From: Ancylobacter amanitiformis
GTDB taxonomy: Bacteria; Pseudomonadota; Alphaproteobacteria; Rhizobiales; Xanthobacteraceae
NCBI RefSeq assembly: GCF_030814815.1
Contig: NZ_JAUSVR010000014.1
Location: 31,232 to 95,231, forward strand
Direction: 5' to 3'
DNA length: 64,000 nt
Both the position numbers and the translations under genes were made by a program. The notes beneath the pieces are model-generated. The model worked only from the letters and a program-made list of their open reading frames with translations. It was not told the origin of the DNA and ran no database searches. Below, piece by piece: positions 8,863 through 16,206 of this stretch; position 1 is the first letter of the stretch, and every line of letters begins with the position of its first letter.

Positions 8863-10068
8863 ATGCGTCCGACCCCGATCCGCTCCACCCGTATCGCCGG
8901 CCCCGCGCCGGATCGCCAGCGCCGGCGCCGCCACCACCCGAATTTCAACGTCAAGGACATGCAGGGCTGGAAAGCCCTGGAGGCCGAGGAAGGCCTTTCC
9001 GAGCATGGCTGGCGCAAGGAGCAGCAATGGGCGCTCGACATGGGCCTGCCCGGCGCGGATTCGATCAACGACAAGTCGATCCCCACCTTCGCGCGCGGCG
9101 AACTGCCCCATTTCGCCGGCATCAACACCTTCCTCAAGGCGCCCTATGTCGAGAACGTGCGCGATGTCGGCAAATATGATGCCGCCGTCATGGGCATTCC
9201 GTTCGACAGCGGCACCACCTATCGCCCCGGTACCCGCTTCGGGCCGCAGGGCATCCGCCGCATCTCCGCGCTCTACACGCCCTATAATTACGAGCTGGGC
9301 ATCGACCTGCGCGAGCAGATGACGCTCTGCGACGCCGGCGACGTGTTCACCATTCCGGCCAATCTGGAAAAGAGCTTCGACCAGATCTCCAAGGGCGTCA
9401 GCCACGTCTTCTCCTCGGGCGCGCTCCCCGTCATGCTGGGCGGCGATCATTCGATCGGCTTTCCCTGCGTGCGCGGCATCGCCGAATGCACCTCCAAGCG
9501 CATCGGCATCATCCATTTCGACCGCCACATCGACATCCAGGAGAAGGATCTCGACGAGCGCATGCACACCACGCCCTGGTACTGGGCGACCAACCTGCCG
9601 AATGTCTCGCCCAAGAACCTCGTCCAGCTCGGCATCGGCGGCTGGCAGGTGCCGCGCTACGGCGTGCAGGAGGCGAGGAAGCGCGGCACCAATGTGCTGA
9701 CCATCGACGATATCGAGAAGATCGGGCTGGAAAAGACCGCCGAGATCGCGCTCGAACTCGCCTGGAAGGATGCCGACGCGGTCTATATCTCGTTCGATGT
9801 GGATTCGATCGACTGCGGCTTCGTACCCGGCACCGGCTGGCCCGAGCCCGGCGGCTTCCTGCCGCGCGAGGCGCTCAAGATCCTCGGGCTGGTCGCCGCG
9901 GAAGGGCTGTGCGGGCTGGAGGTGGTGGAGGTGTCCCCGCCCTATGACACGTCCGACATCACCGCCCTGTTCGGCACCCGCGTGGTGGTGGAGGCGCTCG
10001 GTTCCATGGTCGCCCATGGCAAGCTCGGCAGCCACAAGCACATGATCGACAAGCCGGTGAGCTTCTGA
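8863..10068 (+). CDS. gdmH: Guanidine hydrolase of the ureohydrolase family (GdmH type)
   Basis: Predicted nickel enzyme splitting guanidine to urea and ammonium, 401 residues. The start at 8863 has AGGAGAG at 8849-8855; the frame is open back into the riboswitch but that part is not protein-like. Metal ligands of the arginase/agmatinase fold are present: GGDH (His196), DRHID (Asp220, His222, Asp224) and SFDVD (Asp312, Asp314). Beyond that, HFDRHIDIQEKDLDERMHT, NLVQLGIGGWQVPR, VPGTGWPEPGG and VVEVSPPYDTSD resemble, from memory, the Synechocystis guanidine hydrolase more than true agmatinases. The guanidine-I riboswitch immediately upstream strongly supports guanidine as substrate. Databases may still call it agmatinase. 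The adjacent His-rich protein may serve nickel supply. Confidence 0.88.
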   Translation: MRPTPIRSTRIAGPAPDRQRRRRHHPNFNVKDMQGWKALEAEEGLSEHGWRKEQQWALDMGLPGADSINDKSIPTFARGELPHFAGINTFLKAPYVENVRDVGKYDAAVMGIPFDSGTTYRPGTRFGPQGIRRISALYTPYNYELGIDLREQMTLCDAGDVFTIPANLEKSFDQISKGVSHVFSSGALPVMLGGDHSIGFPCVRGIAECTSKRIGIIHFDRHIDIQEKDLDERMHTTPWYWATNLPNVSPKNLVQLGIGGWQVPRYGVQEARKRGTNVLTIDDIEKIGLEKTAEIALELAWKDADAVYISFDVDSIDCGFVPGTGWPEPGGFLPREALKILGLVAAEGLCGLEVVEVSPPYDTSDITALFGTRVVVEALGSMVAHGKLGSHKHMIDKPVSF

Positions 10069-10081
10069 AGGGCTCGACAGA

Positions 10082-10192
10082 ACTCCCTCTCCCCCCTCGG
10101 GGAGAGGGTCGGGGTGAGGGCCTTCAACGCTCCGCGATCGCAGGGCCCCTCACCAACCCGCTTCGCGGGCCACCTCTCCCGACGGGGAGAGG
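10082..10192. repeat. Palindromic intergenic repeats
   Basis: Two REP-like palindromic blocks fill the gap between gdmH and the His-rich gene: CCCTCTCCCCCCTCGGGGAG with flanks, then an inverted form around CTCTCCCGACGGGGAGAG. They may act as a terminator or mRNA stabiliser after gdmH and partly supply the purine-rich sequence before the next start. Confidence 0.55.
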
Positions 10193-10210
10193 AATGACAG
10201 GGAATTTTCG

Positions 10211-10720
10211 ATGCACCGCGATCACGATCATCACCACCACGGCGCCGGCGGCCATTCCCACGCGCACGGCCATCATCACCACGATCACGCGCACGATCAT
10301 TCGGGCCATAATCACGGCCACGGACCGCGCAAGAGCGCGCAGTGGCAGACCCCGCACCGGCCCGAGGCGCCCGAGGCGCAGGATCACCCGGCGGGCGAGC
10401 CCGATCTCGATCTGGTCGAGACGGCCTTCGTCGAGAGTTTCCGCACCGCCAGCGATCCGACCAGCTTCCTGCGCCTCGCCCGGGTGCCGTTCGATGCGGT
10501 GACGGCGGAGGGCATGCGCGTCAGCCTCTTGCGGGTCGAGACCAGCGAGGCGACCGATGTCGGCTCCGTCATGCCCCATCTTGGCGGCGGAAGCTCTCGC
10601 TACGATCCGCTGCCCGGCGCCATGGCCTCGCGCCGGCGGCAGCTGCGCTTCGTCTATTTCGACGGCCGCGGCGCCGTGCCGATGACGCTGGCGCAGGTGC
10701 GCACCCTCGCGGAGACGTGA
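10211..10720 (+). CDS. Histidine-rich putative metal-binding protein
   Basis: 169 residues. The first 38 contain 19 histidines interleaved with Asp, Gly and Ala, the composition seen in nickel/zinc storage or chaperone tails (HypB, UreE, SlyD). The remainder (about 60-169: DLDLVETAFVESFRTASDPT, LLRVETSEATDVGSVMPHLG, RQLRFVYFDGRGAVP) is a compact domain that I do not recognise. No signal peptide or Walker motif is seen, so it is cytoplasmic and not an HypB-like GTPase. It lies 142 bases after gdmH on the same strand, so a role in storing or delivering Ni2+ to the guanidine hydrolase is an attractive inference. Zinc handling is an alternative. Confidence 0.7.
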   Translation: MHRDHDHHHHGAGGHSHAHGHHHHDHAHDHSGHNHGHGPRKSAQWQTPHRPEAPEAQDHPAGEPDLDLVETAFVESFRTASDPTSFLRLARVPFDAVTAEGMRVSLLRVETSEATDVGSVMPHLGGGSSRYDPLPGAMASRRRQLRFVYFDGRGAVPMTLAQVRTLAET

Positions 10721-10774
10721 GCGGGCGGCCTTTTCAATAGGCGCGCCCGATCGCCGCGTTCGTGCTTTCGCGGG

Positions 10775-10788
10775 TTGATCGGAACCAA
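10775..10788 (+). promoter_or_regulatory. Fnr/FixK box upstream of hemA
   Basis: TTGATCGGAACCAA fits TTGAT-N4-ATCAA in 9 of 10 positions. If it acts from -41.5, transcription would start near 10823, leaving a normal leader with GGAG at 10839 before the hemA ATG at 10852. An Fnr/FixK-like gene lies 4 kb away. Confidence 0.6.
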
Positions 10789-10851
10789 TCCAAAGTTCAT
10801 GGTGCCCGACAACGAGCCCGCTCCCCCTCCTGCGGGCCGGAGTGGATGCCG

Positions 10852-12078
10852 ATGGATTATGTGAGCTTCTTCCAGCAGGCCGTCGATGCGCTGAAGCACG
10901 AGCAGCGCTACCGGACCTTTGCCGAAATCGAGCGGGACACCCGCCGTTTCCCGCACGCGGTCTGGCACTCGCCGCAGGGCGAGCGCGACATCGTCATCTG
11001 GTGCTCCAACGACTATCTCGGCATGGGCTGCCATGAGAGCGTGGTCGACGCCATGTGCACCACCGCGCGCGAGGCCGGCGCGGGCGCGGGCGGCACGCGC
11101 AACATTTCCGGCAACAGCCACGCCATCGTCGAGCTGGAAGCCGAACTCGCCGACCTGCACGGCAAGGACGCGGCGCTGGTCTTCACGTCGGGCTATGTGT
11201 CGAACCAGACCGGCATCGCCACGCTGGCGCGCCTCATCCCGGATTGCCTGATCCTATCGGACGCGCTGAACCATAATTCGATGATCGAGGGCGTGCGCCA
11301 GGCGGGCCGCGACAAGCAGGTCTTCCGCCATAACGACCTGGCCCATCTCGAGGAATTGCTGCGGACGGCCGGCGCGCGGCCCAAGCTGATCGTGTTCGAG
11401 AGCGTCTATTCGATGGATGGCGACGTCGCGCCTCTCAGTGCGATCTGCGACCTTGCCCAGAAATACGGCGCCATGACCTATCTGGACGAGGTACACGCGG
11501 TGGGCATGTATGGCCCGCGCGGTGGCGGCGTCGCCGAGCGCGACGGCGTGATGCACCGGATCGACGTGGTCGAGGGCACGCTCGGCAAGGCGTTCGGCGT
11601 GGTCGGCGGCTACATCGCCGCCGGGCGCGCGGTCATCGATGCCGTCCGCTCCTATGCGCCCGGCTTCATCTTCACCACCGCGCTGCCCCCGGCGGTGGCC
11701 GCCGCCGCCGCCACCTCGGTACGCCACCTCAAGGCCTCCGGCGTGGAGCGCGCCCGCCAGCAGGCGCAGGTCGCCAAGGTGAAGCGCGCGCTGGATCTCG
11801 CCGGCCTGCCGCAGATCGTCACGCAGACCCATATCGTGCCGATCATGGTGGGCGATGCGGAGGCCTGCAAGGCGGCGAGCGACATGCTGCTGGCCGATCA
11901 CGGCATCTATATCCAGCCGATCAACTACCCCACCGTGCCGCGCGGCACGGAGCGGCTGCGCATCACCCCCGGCCCGTTCCATGACGATGCGCTGATCGCC
12001 CGGCTCGCCGACGCGCTCACCGATGTGTGGACCCGGCTCGGCCTCACCTTCGTGGCGCGGGCGGAAGCGGCGGAATAG
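10852..12078 (+). CDS. hemA: 5-aminolevulinate synthase
   Basis: Condenses glycine and succinyl-CoA to 5-aminolevulinate, the first heme precursor in alphaproteobacteria; PLP enzyme, 408 residues. I chose ATG 10852 ([14 protein letters not shown]) over the ATG two codons earlier because GGAG at 10839-10842 is then 9 bases away, and the family usually begins MDY. Seen motifs: [51 protein letters not shown] and the PLP-lysine segment [16 protein letters not shown]. The Fnr-like box upstream suggests induction under low oxygen through the FixLJ/FixK genes nearby. Confidence 0.95.
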   Translation: MDYVSFFQQAVDALKHEQRYRTFAEIERDTRRFPHAVWHSPQGERDIVIWCSNDYLGMGCHESVVDAMCTTAREAGAGAGGTRNISGNSHAIVELEAELADLHGKDAALVFTSGYVSNQTGIATLARLIPDCLILSDALNHNSMIEGVRQAGRDKQVFRHNDLAHLEELLRTAGARPKLIVFESVYSMDGDVAPLSAICDLAQKYGAMTYLDEVHAVGMYGPRGGGVAERDGVMHRIDVVEGTLGKAFGVVGGYIAAGRAVIDAVRSYAPGFIFTTALPPAVAAAAATSVRHLKASGVERARQQAQVAKVKRALDLAGLPQIVTQTHIVPIMVGDAEACKAASDMLLADHGIYIQPINYPTVPRGTERLRITPGPFHDDALIARLADALTDVWTRLGLTFVARAEAAE

Positions 12079-12090
12079 GCGACGGAACCG

Positions 12091-12111
12091 GGGGAAGCGG
12101 CCGGCTTCCCC
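12091..12111. terminator. Hairpin between convergent hemA and abrB-like gene
   Basis: Perfect 8-base stem GGGGAAGC (12091-12098) and GCTTCCCC (12104-12111) with loop GGCCG in the 63-base convergent gap. No T-run, but the position fits a bidirectional terminator. Confidence 0.45.
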
Positions 12112-12141
12112 GCCCCTGCGCTCGCTCCCTCGCCGTCTGGC

Positions 12142-13263
12142 TCAGTCCTTCCGCTCGCCCGTGTCCTTGTCCTTCTCCTGCGCCTGCAGGGGCGTGGCGA
12201 TGGAGCCGAAGATGAGGCGCGCGATGACCGGAATGAGCAGCGACAGCAGGAGAAACCGCGCCAGATGGTGCGCGGCGACGAAAGCCGGATCGATGCCGAG
12301 CACGAAGGCCATGATGATCATGGCCTCCAGCGCACCGGGCGAATAGGCGACGAGCAGCTTCGCCAGCGGCTCCCCGGAAAGCCAGCACGCGATCAAGGCA
12401 AATATCACCGTGACCGCCGACGCCAGCGACAGGGCGACGAGCGAATCGATGAAGAAACGCTTAAGCGTCTCCAGCCGCGTGCCGGCGAACCGGCTGCCGA
12501 TATTGGCGCCGAGGATGACGAAGCCGGCAATCAGCAGCGCATCGGGCAGCCGACCCTCGATCAGACCGATGCCGTGCACGATGCCGCTCGCCAGCATGGC
12601 GCCGACCATGGTGCCCCCGGGCAGGCGCAGGCGCTCGGCCAGGAACGCGCCGAGAATGCCGACCCCGAGCGAGATGAGGAAGCTCGCCACGTCCGGCACC
12701 ACGGGATTGATCGGCAGCGTGCCCGCCGGCTGGTGGCCGAGCCCGCCCAGCGCCAGCGGCAGCAGCGCGACCAGAACGAACAGCCGCAGCGACTGGCTGA
12801 GGACCACGCGGCGCAGATCCGCGCCCGAGCCTTCCGCCATGATGAGGATGGTCGACAGCGCGCCGGGCGCGGCGCCGAAGAAGGCGCTGCGCCGGTCCCA
12901 CCCGGCGACGCCGACGAGATAGAGCATCACCGCCCCCATCATGACGGGGATCGACGCCGCCAGCACCGCCATCGTGCCCGGCCAGTTGGTGATGCCGTTC
13001 AGCGTCTCCGGCGTGATGGCCGAGCCCATCGAGGTGCCGAGCACGACATAGGTCGCGGTGCGCACATGGCTCTCGACCCCCACCGGCATGCCGCAGAGCG
13101 CGGCCACCGCCGTCACCACCAGCGCACCCGACAGCCAGCCCGCCGGCATGCCCGCCCAAGCGAAGGCCGCGCCGCCGGCAAAGGCCAGCGCCAGCGACGC
13201 GGCCCACCAGCCGAGGCTCCGGGGAGGCGGCAGGCGACGCACGAGGGAAGAGAAAGGCGACAT
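12142..13263 (-). CDS. AbrB-family membrane protein (duplicated transporter domain)
   Basis: Polytopic inner-membrane protein of 373 residues, from the ATG at 13263 (MSPFSSLVRRLPPPRS). It belongs to the AbrB membrane family, typically built from two repeats: SLALAFAGGAAFAWAGMPAG with GWLSGALVVT opens the first, and FLISLGVGILGAFLAERL with LPGGTMVGAMLASGI the second. About ten membrane spans are visible and the tail is a charged EKDKDTGERKD. The name derives from an E. coli locus linked to regulator expression. The transported substrate is not established and it should not be confused with AbrB DNA-binding proteins. It is divergent from hemN. Confidence 0.85.
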   Translation of the reverse strand: MSPFSSLVRRLPPPRSLGWWAASLALAFAGGAAFAWAGMPAGWLSGALVVTAVAALCGMPVGVESHVRTATYVVLGTSMGSAITPETLNGITNWPGTMAVLAASIPVMMGAVMLYLVGVAGWDRRSAFFGAAPGALSTILIMAEGSGADLRRVVLSQSLRLFVLVALLPLALGGLGHQPAGTLPINPVVPDVASFLISLGVGILGAFLAERLRLPGGTMVGAMLASGIVHGIGLIEGRLPDALLIAGFVILGANIGSRFAGTRLETLKRFFIDSLVALSLASAVTVIFALIACWLSGEPLAKLLVAYSPGALEAMIIMAFVLGIDPAFVAAHHLARFLLLSLLIPVIARLIFGSIATPLQAQEKDKDTGERKD

Positions 13264-13321
13264 GAGGCGAGACGCGGCTGGCGGAAGGGGAGCCACACGG
13301 AATGCGGTGCAACACGTAGAT

Positions 13322-13335
13322 TTGCGGCGGATCAA
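13322..13335 (+). promoter_or_regulatory. Weak Fnr/FixK-like box upstream of hemN
   Basis: TTGCGGCGGATCAA has one perfect half-site (ATCAA) and one degenerate half (TTGCG). It lies 35 bases before the hemN ATG, and hemN is a classical Fnr/FixK target. The spacing would put a class-II transcription start almost on the start codon, so the site is tentative. Confidence 0.35.
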
Positions 13336-13369
13336 TGCGACGACTGCCGCCTCGCGTCAAACCATCCCC

Positions 13370-14689
13370 ATGCTCAGCTCAGCGCTTTTTCATGCGGAAC
13401 GCGCCGTTCCGCGCTACACATCCTACCCCACCGCGCCGCATTTTACGCCGGAGGTCGGGGCCGAACGGCATGGCGCCTGGCTCGACGCGCTGGACGAGGG
13501 CGCGACCCTGTCGCTCTATCTCCACGTCCCGTTCTGTCCGTCGCTGTGCTTTTATTGCGGCTGCACCACCAAGGCGACGCGACGCCCCGCGCCGGTCGCC
13601 GCCTATGTCTCCCGGCTGGAGCGCGAGATCGACCGGATCGCCGCGCGCGCCGGCCGGCGCCCCGTCACCCACATCGCCTGGGGCGGGGGAACCCCCAGCC
13701 TGATCGGCCCCGAGGCGCTCAAGCGCCTCTATGAGCGGATGGCCGGCAGCTTCGATCTCTCCCGGCTCGCCGAGCACGCCATCGAACTCGACCCGCGCGA
13801 GACCGACGAGGGCATCGCCGAGGCGCTCGCGGTGATCGGCGTCGACCGGGTGAGCTTCGGCGTGCAGGATTTCAGCGCGCATGTGCAGAGCGCGATCGGC
13901 CGGGTGCAGCCCTTCGGCACGGTGGAGCGCGCGGTGCGGCTGGTGCGCGAGGCCGGCGTCGCCGCCGTCAATCTCGACCTCATGTACGGCCTGCCGCACC
14001 AGAGCGAGCGCGACGTGCGGCGCACCGCGCAGATGGCGACGCTGCTGAAGCCGGAACGGCTCGCGCTGTTCGGCTATGCGCATGTGCCCTGGGTGCGGGG
14101 CAACCAGCGGCTGATCGACCAGACCGCGCTGCCCGGCGCGGCCGAGCGGCTCGACCAGTCGGAAGCGGCGCGCGCCACGCTGCTGGCGAGCGGTTACGTG
14201 GCGATCGGGCTGGACCATTTCGCCCGGCCGGAGGACCCGATGGCGCGGGCCGCCGCCGCCGGCCGCCTGCGCCGCAATTTCCAGGGCTACACGGTGGACC
14301 AGGCCGATGCGCTCATCGGCCTCGGCGCGTCCGCCATCAGTCGGTTTCCCCAGGGCTTCACCCAGAACGCCGCCGATTCGGCCTCCTATATCAGGGCGAT
14401 CGACGCCGGGCGCTTCGCCACCGTGCGCGGTGTCGCCTTCACCCGCGAGGACGTGCAGCGCGGGGCGCTGATCGAGCGGCTGATGTGCGACCTCGCGGTC
14501 GATCTCGATGCAGCCACCCTTGACGAGGCCGCTCCCCGCCTCGCCACGCTGGTCGCGGATGGGCTGATCGCCATCGAGGGACGGCATGTGACCATGACCC
14601 CGGAGGGCCGCCCCTTCGTCCGCCTCGCCGCCGCCGCGCTCGACGCCCGGCTGCAGAGCGGGACGGTGCGCCATTCGGTAGCGGTGTAG
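13370..14689 (+). CDS. hemN: Oxygen-independent coproporphyrinogen III dehydrogenase
   Basis: Radical-SAM enzyme converting coproporphyrinogen III to protoporphyrinogen IX without oxygen; 439 residues from the ATG at 13370. The opening VPRYTSYPTAPHF is typical of true HemN. The iron-sulfur motif is CPSLCFYCGC (Cys56, Cys60, Cys63, with the extra HemN Cys65). AWGGGTPSLI and ELDPRETDE follow. The C-terminal HemN domain (ADGLIAIEGRHVTMTPEGRPFVR) is present, which separates it from HemW. The open frame before 13370 overlaps the divergent abrB-like gene and is not coding. Grouping with hemA and FixLJ/FixK genes indicates low-oxygen heme synthesis. Confidence 0.95.
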   Translation: MLSSALFHAERAVPRYTSYPTAPHFTPEVGAERHGAWLDALDEGATLSLYLHVPFCPSLCFYCGCTTKATRRPAPVAAYVSRLEREIDRIAARAGRRPVTHIAWGGGTPSLIGPEALKRLYERMAGSFDLSRLAEHAIELDPRETDEGIAEALAVIGVDRVSFGVQDFSAHVQSAIGRVQPFGTVERAVRLVREAGVAAVNLDLMYGLPHQSERDVRRTAQMATLLKPERLALFGYAHVPWVRGNQRLIDQTALPGAAERLDQSEAARATLLASGYVAIGLDHFARPEDPMARAAAAGRLRRNFQGYTVDQADALIGLGASAISRFPQGFTQNAADSASYIRAIDAGRFATVRGVAFTREDVQRGALIERLMCDLAVDLDAATLDEAAPRLATLVADGLIAIEGRHVTMTPEGRPFVRLAAAALDARLQSGTVRHSVAV

Positions 14690-14807
14690 GACGGATCAAG
14701 CCGGCGGCGCCCAGCCCCGCGCGCCGCACGAAGAAGCGCCCGGCCGGGAGGCCGGAGCGCCGGAGGCCTGCGAAGGGACGCCCGTGATGTGCCCGGCGCG
14801 GTGCGCG

Positions 14808-15449
14808 TCAGGCGGCGCCGGCGAGGCGGCGCATGCTGCCGTGATCGTGGATCTTCACCTCGTCCGCCCGCAGCAGCGCCACCAGGCCGCGACGCTTGAG
14901 CTCGGAGAAGGCGCGGCTCACGGTCTCAAGGGTCAGGCCGAGGAAATCGGCAATCTCCTGCCGGGTCATCGACAAATGCAGCGTGCTGCCGACCACGCTC
15001 TCCGGCGTCAGGCGCAGCAGGAAGAAGGCGACGCGTTCCAGCGCCGACATGCGGCCCAGCACCAGCGCGTGGGAATGCATGGCGCAGAGCTGCGCCTCGA
15101 AGCGGCGGAGCAGGCGGGCGGCGAGCGTCGGGTCGCGATCCAGCGCGCCGCGCTCGTGGGTGGTGATGATGGCGGCCGTCAGCGTCTCGGCCGAGCAGGC
15201 ATAGACGTCGCAGGCGGCAAGGCCGAACACGTCGCCGGGCCCGAGCAGTTCCACCACCTGCCGGCGGCCATCGGGCAGCAGCTTGGTGAGCATCACCGCG
15301 CCCTCGACCACTTCCATGATGCGCCGGGCAGGATCGCCCTCGTGCAGCACGGTGGCATGGGCGGTGAAGCGCATGTGAGCGATGTGCGGCTCGCTCGAGG
15401 CCGGATGACGCGAATGGCTGCCCGTGCGTTCTTCGATGATCTGGCGCAT
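14808..15449 (-). CDS. fixK: Crp/Fnr-family transcriptional regulator, FixK-like
   Basis: 213 residues from the ATG at 15449, which has GGAGG five bases upstream; an open extension to a GTG at 15542 is possible but less likely. The N-terminal cyclic-nucleotide-type sensor barrel (MRFTAHATVLHEGDPARRIM, LLGPGDVFGLAAC) is followed by a C-terminal Fnr-type helix-turn-helix (LSMTRQEIADFLGLTLETVSRAFSELKRRG). The E-SR recognition-helix pattern fits TTGAT-N4-ATCAA sites. There is no N-terminal cysteine cluster, so it should not sense oxygen by an iron-sulfur centre; FixK-type control by FixL/FixJ is the likely input. An Fnr-like box sits just before its own start. Assigned as fixK from context. Confidence 0.82.
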   Translation of the reverse strand: MRQIIEERTGSHSRHPASSEPHIAHMRFTAHATVLHEGDPARRIMEVVEGAVMLTKLLPDGRRQVVELLGPGDVFGLAACDVYACSAETLTAAIITTHERGALDRDPTLAARLLRRFEAQLCAMHSHALVLGRMSALERVAFFLLRLTPESVVGSTLHLSMTRQEIADFLGLTLETVSRAFSELKRRGLVALLRADEVKIHDHGSMRRLAGAA

Positions 15450-15464
15450 CTCGCCCTCCGCGAT

Positions 15465-15478
15465 TTGATGTAGCTCAA
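15465..15478. promoter_or_regulatory. Fnr/FixK box at the fixK-like start
   Basis: TTGATGTAGCTCAA (its complement reads TTGAGCTACATCAA) matches TTGAT-N4-ATCAA in 9 of 10 positions. Its centre is only about 22 bases before the chosen ATG, too close for activation at -41.5, so autorepression is the natural reading, as described for a proximal anaerobox in rhizobial fnrN. Confidence 0.6.
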
Positions 15479-15587
15479 GCTTAGAGAGCAACGGGGGCCG
15501 CCACAGTTCGGTGGGCTGCGTAAGGGACTTTCCGGAAGGCACGACCGAAATGGCCCCGCACAGCCCTTGAGTCGCGGATCGACCGGC

Positions 15588-15694
15588 TAGAGCTTTTCCG
15601 GTGAATTCCGGTTCACCGGAAAAGCTCTAGGTTATTGTTCTGACGCATTTTCTTCACACGAACCGGAATCCACTTCGCTCGAAAATGCTCTAGA
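15588..15694. repeat. Dispersed palindromic repeat (AGAGCTTTTCCGG / AGCATTTTCGAGCG family)
   Basis: A perfect inverted repeat AGAGCTTTTCCGGTGAA/TTCACCGGAAAAGCTCT with a short centre is followed by a TTCGAGCGAAGTGG block on the complement, ending in CTAGAG-like boundaries. The same composite is frequent between genes in Rhizobiales genomes. Its function is unknown. Confidence 0.65.
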
Positions 15695-15760
15695 AACGCT
15701 CCGCGAAGGGGCGCGTGATCGCCCGTTTCTCCGTGCCGACAGGAAGGAAATGCGCGGCGG

Positions 15761-16108
15761 TCAGCTCGCGGGCAGCGCGCGCGCCAGCGCCTCGACGGTG
15801 AGCGGCTTGCGCACCACGCCGGCCGGGGCCAGCCCGCGCAACTGGTGATCGATGGCGCTCTGCGACTGACCGGTGATGACCACGACGCGCGGCACGGCGG
15901 CCATCTTCAGCAGCCAGCGCACCACCTGCGCGCCGGGAATGCCCGGCAGGGTCAGGTCGACGATCACCGTGTCCGAGCCATCGGGCGGGGGGGAGCGGAA
16001 CAGGCTTTCCGCGTCGGGATAGGAAATCACGTCGTGACCGAGATTTGCAAGGATGAGGCTGAGCGAATCGCTCACCCCCGCATCGTCCTCAACCACATGA
16101 ACCCGCAC
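15761..16108 (-). CDS. Single-domain response regulator (receiver only)
   Basis: 115 residues making up one CheY-like receiver and nothing else. The acidic pocket (VEDD, residues 6-9), the phospho-acceptor Asp51 (VIVDLTLPG), the switch Thr in VVVITGQS and the invariant Lys in VRKPLT are all present, so it should be phosphorylatable. It lies between fixJ and the fixK-like gene in the same orientation. In Caulobacter a receiver-like protein, FixT, feeds back on FixL, but FixT works with cysteines binding an iron-sulfur cluster and this protein has no cysteine. A phosphate sink or FixL modulator is an inference. Confidence 0.85.
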   Translation of the reverse strand: MRVHVVEDDAGVSDSLSLILANLGHDVISYPDAESLFRSPPPDGSDTVIVDLTLPGIPGAQVVRWLLKMAAVPRVVVITGQSQSAIDHQLRGLAPAGVVRKPLTVEALARALPAS

Positions 16109-16206
16109 CGGCGTTCTCCCGCTTGTTCAGTCGAAACTGGTCAAGCGAGGCACGGTGAGCAATTCGTAGGGATGCGTAGCCAGAGGGGGTTGCCGTTTGC
16201 CGCCGG

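Larger units (their letters stand above)
15450..15760. other. Intergenic region, 311 bases, with rhizobial-type palindromic repeat
   Basis: No gene seen. Besides the Fnr-like box it holds a hairpin (AGAGCTTTTCCGGTGAA with its complement TTCACCGGAAAAGCTCT, 15590-15628). A block follows near 15640-15694 (complement: AGCATTTTCGAGCGAAGTGG, then CCGGTTCGTGTGAAGAAAAT) that I know as a dispersed intergenic repeat in many Hyphomicrobiales. The promoter of the fixK-like gene must lie in its left part. Confidence 0.7.

Noticed and set aside
8863..10068. Annotation as agmatinase
   Set aside because: The fold is right, but the guanidine-I riboswitch and the DRHID/GIGGWQVPR pattern favour guanidine hydrolase.
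14808..15542. Longer FixK start at the GTG at 15542
   Set aside because: The ATG at 15449 has a good GGAGG at proper distance, and the extension would place the Fnr-like box inside coding sequence.
15566..15584. Possible distal Fnr box (TTGAGTCGCGGATCGA) before the fixK-like gene
   Set aside because: Half-sites are six bases apart instead of four and the second half is imperfect.
15761..16108. Calling the single receiver protein FixT
   Set aside because: It has no cysteines for the iron-sulfur cluster reported for Caulobacter FixT and keeps a full phosphorylation site; only the position is similar.
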